Origin: Streptomyces coeruleorubidus
Lineage (GTDB): Bacteria > Actinomycetota > Actinomycetes > Streptomycetales > Streptomycetaceae
DNA length: 64,000 bases
Direction: 5' to 3'
Assembly: GCF_028885415.1 (NCBI RefSeq)
Contig: NZ_CP118527.1
Location: forward strand, 4,898,001 to 4,962,000
A model generated the notes under the pieces. That model did no database searches. It was not told the DNA's origin and saw only the letters and a program-made list of their open reading frames with translations. Position numbers and translations under genes: made by a program. Numbering within the stretch: the stretch's first letter is position 1; the number at the start of each line of letters is the position of its first letter. Positions 61,104 through 64,000 of this stretch are shown piece after piece.

Positions 61104-62462
61104 ATGGCACAGCAGGCCTGTCCCTTCCTGGCGATCGACCCGTCCGGCCGGGATCTCTACGACGAGATATCCCGGATCCGGGCCCAGGGCCCCGCCGTGG
61201 AGGTGGAACTCCCGGGCGGCGTACGGGCGTGGTGGATCAACGGCCTGGAGCTGAACAAACGGCTCCTGGCCGGCCCCGAGACGAGCAAGGACGCCTTCCA
61301 GCACTGGCCGGCCTGGATCAACGGGGACATCTCCCGCACCTGGCCGCTCGCGATCTGGGTGTCGGTGCGCAACATGGTCACCGCCTACGGCACCGACCAC
61401 AGCCGGCTGCGCAAGCCGATGGCCGCCGCCTTCACCAAGCGCCGCGTCGAGGCGCTGCTCCCGCGCGTCCAGGAGATCGTCGACCGGGCGCTGGACGACC
61501 TGGAGCGGATCCCCGAGGGTGAAGTCGTCGACCTGCGGGCGGCGTTCGCGGCGCCGGTGCCGCACGAGGTGGTGTGCGAGCTCTTCGGCGTACCGCCGGG
61601 TGAGGACGGCCCGCGGGGAGCCCTCTACCGCATCATCAGCCGCTTCTTCGACACGGCGATCTCCCTGGAGGACGCCCAGGCCAACGGGGTCGAGCTGTAC
61701 GGCACGCTGACCGCGTTCCTCCGGTACAAGCGCGAGCACCCGGCCGACGACCTGACGACGGCCCTCATGGCCGCGCACGACGAAGGCAGCCTCAGCGAAC
61801 AGGAGTTGATGGACAACCTGATCCTGTTGCTCACCGCGGGCTTCGAGACGACCGTCAACCTCATCGACAACACCGTGCACAGCCTGCTCGCCCACCCCGA
61901 CCAGCTCGAACTGGTCCGATCCGGGCAGGCGACCTGGGAGGACGCCCTCGAGGAGTCGCTGCGCCTCGAGGCGCCCGGTGCCATGTCGGGTCTGCGTTAC
62001 GCCGTCGAGGACATCGAGATCGAGCCAGGTCTGACGATCCCGAAGGGCGATCCGGTCGTGGTCTCCTTCGCCGGTGCCGGACGCGACCCCGAGCGGCACG
62101 GCCCGGACGCCGAACGGTTCGACGTCACCCGGCCCACCAGCCGCGACCACGTCTCCTTCGGCCACGGCGTGCACCACTGCCTGGGCCGGCCCCTGGCCAT
62201 GGCCGAGGCGACGGCGGCCCTGACGTCCCTGTTCGACCGCTTCCCGCGGCTGGCCCTGGCCGATCCGTCCCGGCCTCCGCAGCGGCTGCGCTCCATCATC
62301 TCCACGGGCCACCAGGAGTTGCCCGTGCTGCTGCACGGCCGGGATGCCGGGCCGGAACCGGAACCGGAACCGGAACCGGGTCCGCGTCCGGAGGAGGCGG
62401 AGGCGATCAGGAGGCTTTCCGGCCTGGGAGGAACGAGCGGTACCAGGGTGCCGCGCGCCTGA
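61104..62462 (+). CDS. cytochrome P450 of an autoregulator locus
   Basis: The 452 aa protein has the I-helix oxygen-binding motif LTAGFETT, the ExxR pair (ESLRLE), and the heme-thiolate loop FGHGVHHCLGRPLA with Cys. N-terminal half is typical of class I bacterial P450s. About 35 residues after the usual end (LPVLLHG) form a Pro/Glu tail encoded by a hexanucleotide repeat (GGAACC, near 62356-62382). Its 3' end overlaps the SDR gene by 56 bp. In S. rochei and S. avermitilis, P450s tailor butenolide hormones; here it may hydroxylate or oxidise the AfsA-derived precursor (inference). Confidence 0.93.
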   Translation: MAQQACPFLAIDPSGRDLYDEISRIRAQGPAVEVELPGGVRAWWINGLELNKRLLAGPETSKDAFQHWPAWINGDISRTWPLAIWVSVRNMVTAYGTDHSRLRKPMAAAFTKRRVEALLPRVQEIVDRALDDLERIPEGEVVDLRAAFAAPVPHEVVCELFGVPPGEDGPRGALYRIISRFFDTAISLEDAQANGVELYGTLTAFLRYKREHPADDLTTALMAAHDEGSLSEQELMDNLILLLTAGFETTVNLIDNTVHSLLAHPDQLELVRSGQATWEDALEESLRLEAPGAMSGLRYAVEDIEIEPGLTIPKGDPVVVSFAGAGRDPERHGPDAERFDVTRPTSRDHVSFGHGVHHCLGRPLAMAEATAALTSLFDRFPRLALADPSRPPQRLRSIISTGHQELPVLLHGRDAGPEPEPEPEPGPRPEEAEAIRRLSGLGGTSGTRVPRA

Positions 62463-63339
62463 ACGCGGCCCCGAATCCCTCGCCGGGCGAGCAGTCGAGG
62501 TCCTTCCAGAAGGTGTCGTCCACGAACCAGTGGTCGACCGTGAGCATGCCGAGGTGATGGAGGGCGAGCGGTTTCCCGGCGGCCCGGTCCAGGGCGGTGG
62601 CGACGTCCACCGCCGCACCGCCGCCGGGCTCCTCCAGCAGCGTGCACACGGCGCCGAGCAGGTCCGGGACCCCCACCGGCTCGGGGTGGTTGACGTGGTG
62701 CACACCGCCGCCGTGCGCCGGGGACAGGGCCGCGGCCACCACCGCACGCCCCAGGGTGTCCACGTCGATCATCGACTGGAGCGCCTCGCAGCCGGTGAGG
62801 GTCGCAGACAACTCGCCCAGCAGCCACACCAGTCCGGGGACGACCCACCGGTCGCCCTCGCCGTACACGAGGTGCGGGCGCAGCACCAGGCCGCCCGCGT
62901 CGAGGACGTGCCGTTCGGCGGCGGCCCGGGTGCGGCTGGTGGCCGACGCGGGGGCGATCGGCACCTCCCCGGGGCGCACACCGCGGAAGGGGCCCCGGCC
63001 GTAGACGGCGGCCGTGCTCACGTACACGATCCGGCGTACCCCGGCTCGCTGAGCCTCCTCGACCAGGGCCCGCGTGCCCAGGTCGTTGACGGCCTCGACG
63101 CTCTCGGCGTCGCCGCCGACCCGCGTGGCGCAGTGCACCAGGACGTCGGTGCCGGCGCAGGCGCCGCGCAGGGAGGGCGGATCGAGAAGGTCGCCGTGGA
63201 CGGACTCGCCGGGCTCTGCTCCCGGTGCGGTACGGCGCGACAAGTGCCGTACGCGGACGCCGGGTTGCCGGTGTGCGTCGGCCGCGACCCTGCGGCCGAC
63301 GAAGCCGCTCGCGCCCGTGATCAGAAAGGTGACGGTCAC
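62407..63339 (-). CDS. NAD-dependent epimerase/dehydratase-like SDR
   Basis: The 310 aa protein starts at a GTG at 63339 overlapping the afsA-family gene stop (GTGA). It has the extended-SDR Rossmann motif TGASGFVG, a DLLD motif and VYVSTAAVYGRGP. The expected YxxxK is replaced: the matching stretch reads SATSRTRAAAE, with Thr and Arg instead of Tyr and Lys. It could be a ketoreductase that uses other residues, or a non-catalytic partner. In butyrolactone loci, SDR reductases act on the condensation product of the AfsA enzyme. Confidence 0.88.
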   Translation of the reverse strand: MTVTFLITGASGFVGRRVAADAHRQPGVRVRHLSRRTAPGAEPGESVHGDLLDPPSLRGACAGTDVLVHCATRVGGDAESVEAVNDLGTRALVEEAQRAGVRRIVYVSTAAVYGRGPFRGVRPGEVPIAPASATSRTRAAAERHVLDAGGLVLRPHLVYGEGDRWVVPGLVWLLGELSATLTGCEALQSMIDVDTLGRAVVAAALSPAHGGGVHHVNHPEPVGVPDLLGAVCTLLEEPGGGAAVDVATALDRAAGKPLALHHLGMLTVDHWFVDDTFWKDLDCSPGEGFGAAFRRAAPWYRSFLPGRKAS

Positions 63340-64000
63340 GACAGGGACCGTATTCGGGCCGGCTGTGGGGAGGGCAGCGCGGCGGTCAGCGTGGCGCTGA
63401 AGACGGACTCGCCGTCCTGCCGCCCCGAGACCCGTACGGTCGTCTCCCCCGGATCTCCCGGATCTCCCGGATTCCCGTCGAGCAGCTCCGTCTCGATCCA
63501 GCACGGGCTGTGCAGCTCGGCGTACCGGGCGAAGGTCGCCGTCATCGAGCGGGGCAGGAAGGGGTGCCGGCCGGACGCGGCGGTCGCCGCCTGGCGGGCC
63601 GCCTCGAACAGGACCATGCCGGGCACGTGGTCGTTGGGCCGCGGGAAGAGCACCGGGTGGCCGGTGTCCACGCGCAGCCGCCAGACGCCGGGGCGGTCGG
63701 CCGGGGCGAGGACGACGTCCTCGGCGCGCAAGCGGCCGGCGAGTGCCGGCGATATGCCCGGCAGCAGGGGCACCGGGGTGCCGAGTGCGGCCAACTGCTT
63801 CTGTCGCAGACGGCGGTAGGCGAGCGGCGAGGTGCAGCCGGTGCTGCCGGTGCCGCGGGCGACGAAGCGGCCCGCGCGGCGGAACTCCATCGTGGTCCGC
63901 ATGCTGTGCAGGCCGCGACCGCGACGGCGTATCTCTGAGCACACGACGTCGACGTCGACCGGTTCGGCCGCGTCCGACAGCAGGAGCGCGGTCGGGTCGG
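63336..64000 (-). CDS. AfsA family A-factor/butenolide synthase (5' end outside window)
   Basis: The frame is open to the window end and the first visible residues ([19 protein letters not shown]) continue an AfsA hotdog repeat. The next hotdog domain shows RRRGRGLHSMRTTMEFRRAGRFVARG and SPLAYRRLR, then a second one with PNDHVPGMVLFEAARQA, typical of A-factor biosynthesis hotdog domains. AfsA condenses dihydroxyacetone phosphate with a beta-keto acyl chain to make the butyrolactone precursor. Overlap with the SDR gene indicates coupling. Confidence 0.92.
   Translation of the reverse strand, partial: DPTALLLSDAAEPVDVDVVCSEIRRRGRGLHSMRTTMEFRRAGRFVARGTGSTGCTSPLAYRRLRQKQLAALGTPVPLLPGISPALAGRLRAEDVVLAPADRPGVWRLRVDTGHPVLFPRPNDHVPGMVLFEAARQAATAASGRHPFLPRSMTATFARYAELHSPCWIETELLDGNPGDPGDPGETTVRVSGRQDGESVFSATLTAALPSPQPARIRSLS

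Noticed and set aside
62356..62382. GGAACC hexamer array as CRISPR or mobile element
   Set aside because: Short pure tandem repeat within coding sequence, no spacers or terminal repeats.

Overview
The window is very GC-rich, uses GTG starts heavily and carries DnaA boxes of the TTGTCCACA type and parS sites GTTTCACGTGAAAC. Its gene order matches the oriC region of a Streptomyces chromosome. The order DUF6049-murJ-sigM-trxBA-parBA-rsmG-jag-yidC-yidD-rnpA-rpmH-dnaA-oriC-dnaN-gnd-recF-DUF721-gyrBA-tRNA-Ile-tRNA-Ala-PPIase-rhomboid-crgA-DUF881-sortases/trpG-pknB-pbpA-rodA-PP2C-fhaB-fhaA-tRNA-Leu is also recognisable in mycobacteria, so this is the conserved actinobacterial origin core.

Layout. 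1-9360 (+): envelope genes (DUF6049 protein, MurJ, a membrane pseudokinase), an ECF sigma/anti-sigma pair and the thioredoxin operon, which has a sigma-R type promoter. 9454-16415 (-): GNAT protein, parAB, rsmG, jag, yidC, yidD, rnpA and rpmH. 16788-29585 (+): dnaA, oriC (18810-19691), dnaN, gnd, recF, a DciA-like protein, gyrB, gyrA and a DUF3566 protein. 29708-38617: tRNA-Ile, several small or secreted proteins, a tail-anchored Ser/Thr kinase, a HTH regulator, tRNA-Ala, cyclophilin and rhomboid. 38627-38827: a second DnaA-box cluster. 38875-43545: CrgA, a DUF881 protein, three class E sortases and a glutamine amidotransferase. 43576-45287: an apparent insertion holding a TetR regulator and a frameshifted FAD monooxygenase. 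45359-53592 (-): the growth and division signalling operon fhaA-fhaB-PP2C-rodA-pbpA-pknB. After tRNA-Leu the conserved core ends.

54252-64000 is accessory DNA. It holds a HxlR regulator, a MacB/FtsX-type exporter divergent from a NarL-type two-component system, and then a butyrolactone/butenolide-type signalling locus: a GALHFHF-class TetR receptor, a cytochrome P450, an SDR-family protein that lacks the usual Tyr/Lys catalytic pair, and an AfsA-family synthase cut by the window end. ARE-like palindromes lie in front of both the receptor and the P450 gene. This locus is the best candidate in the window for an undescribed system, a P450-tailored autoregulator hormone.

Several parts connect. 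ParB would load on at least six perfect parS sites, five of them within 7.2-12.7 kb. Four lie inside annotated or possible coding sequence, and three of those are read as Val-Ser-Arg-Glu-Thr. DnaA boxes occur in oriC, before dnaA, after dnaN, upstream of parA and between the rhomboid and crgA genes. The MurJ-pseudokinase pair at one end and FhaA/PknB at the other are the two halves of a phospho-switch known in mycobacteria.
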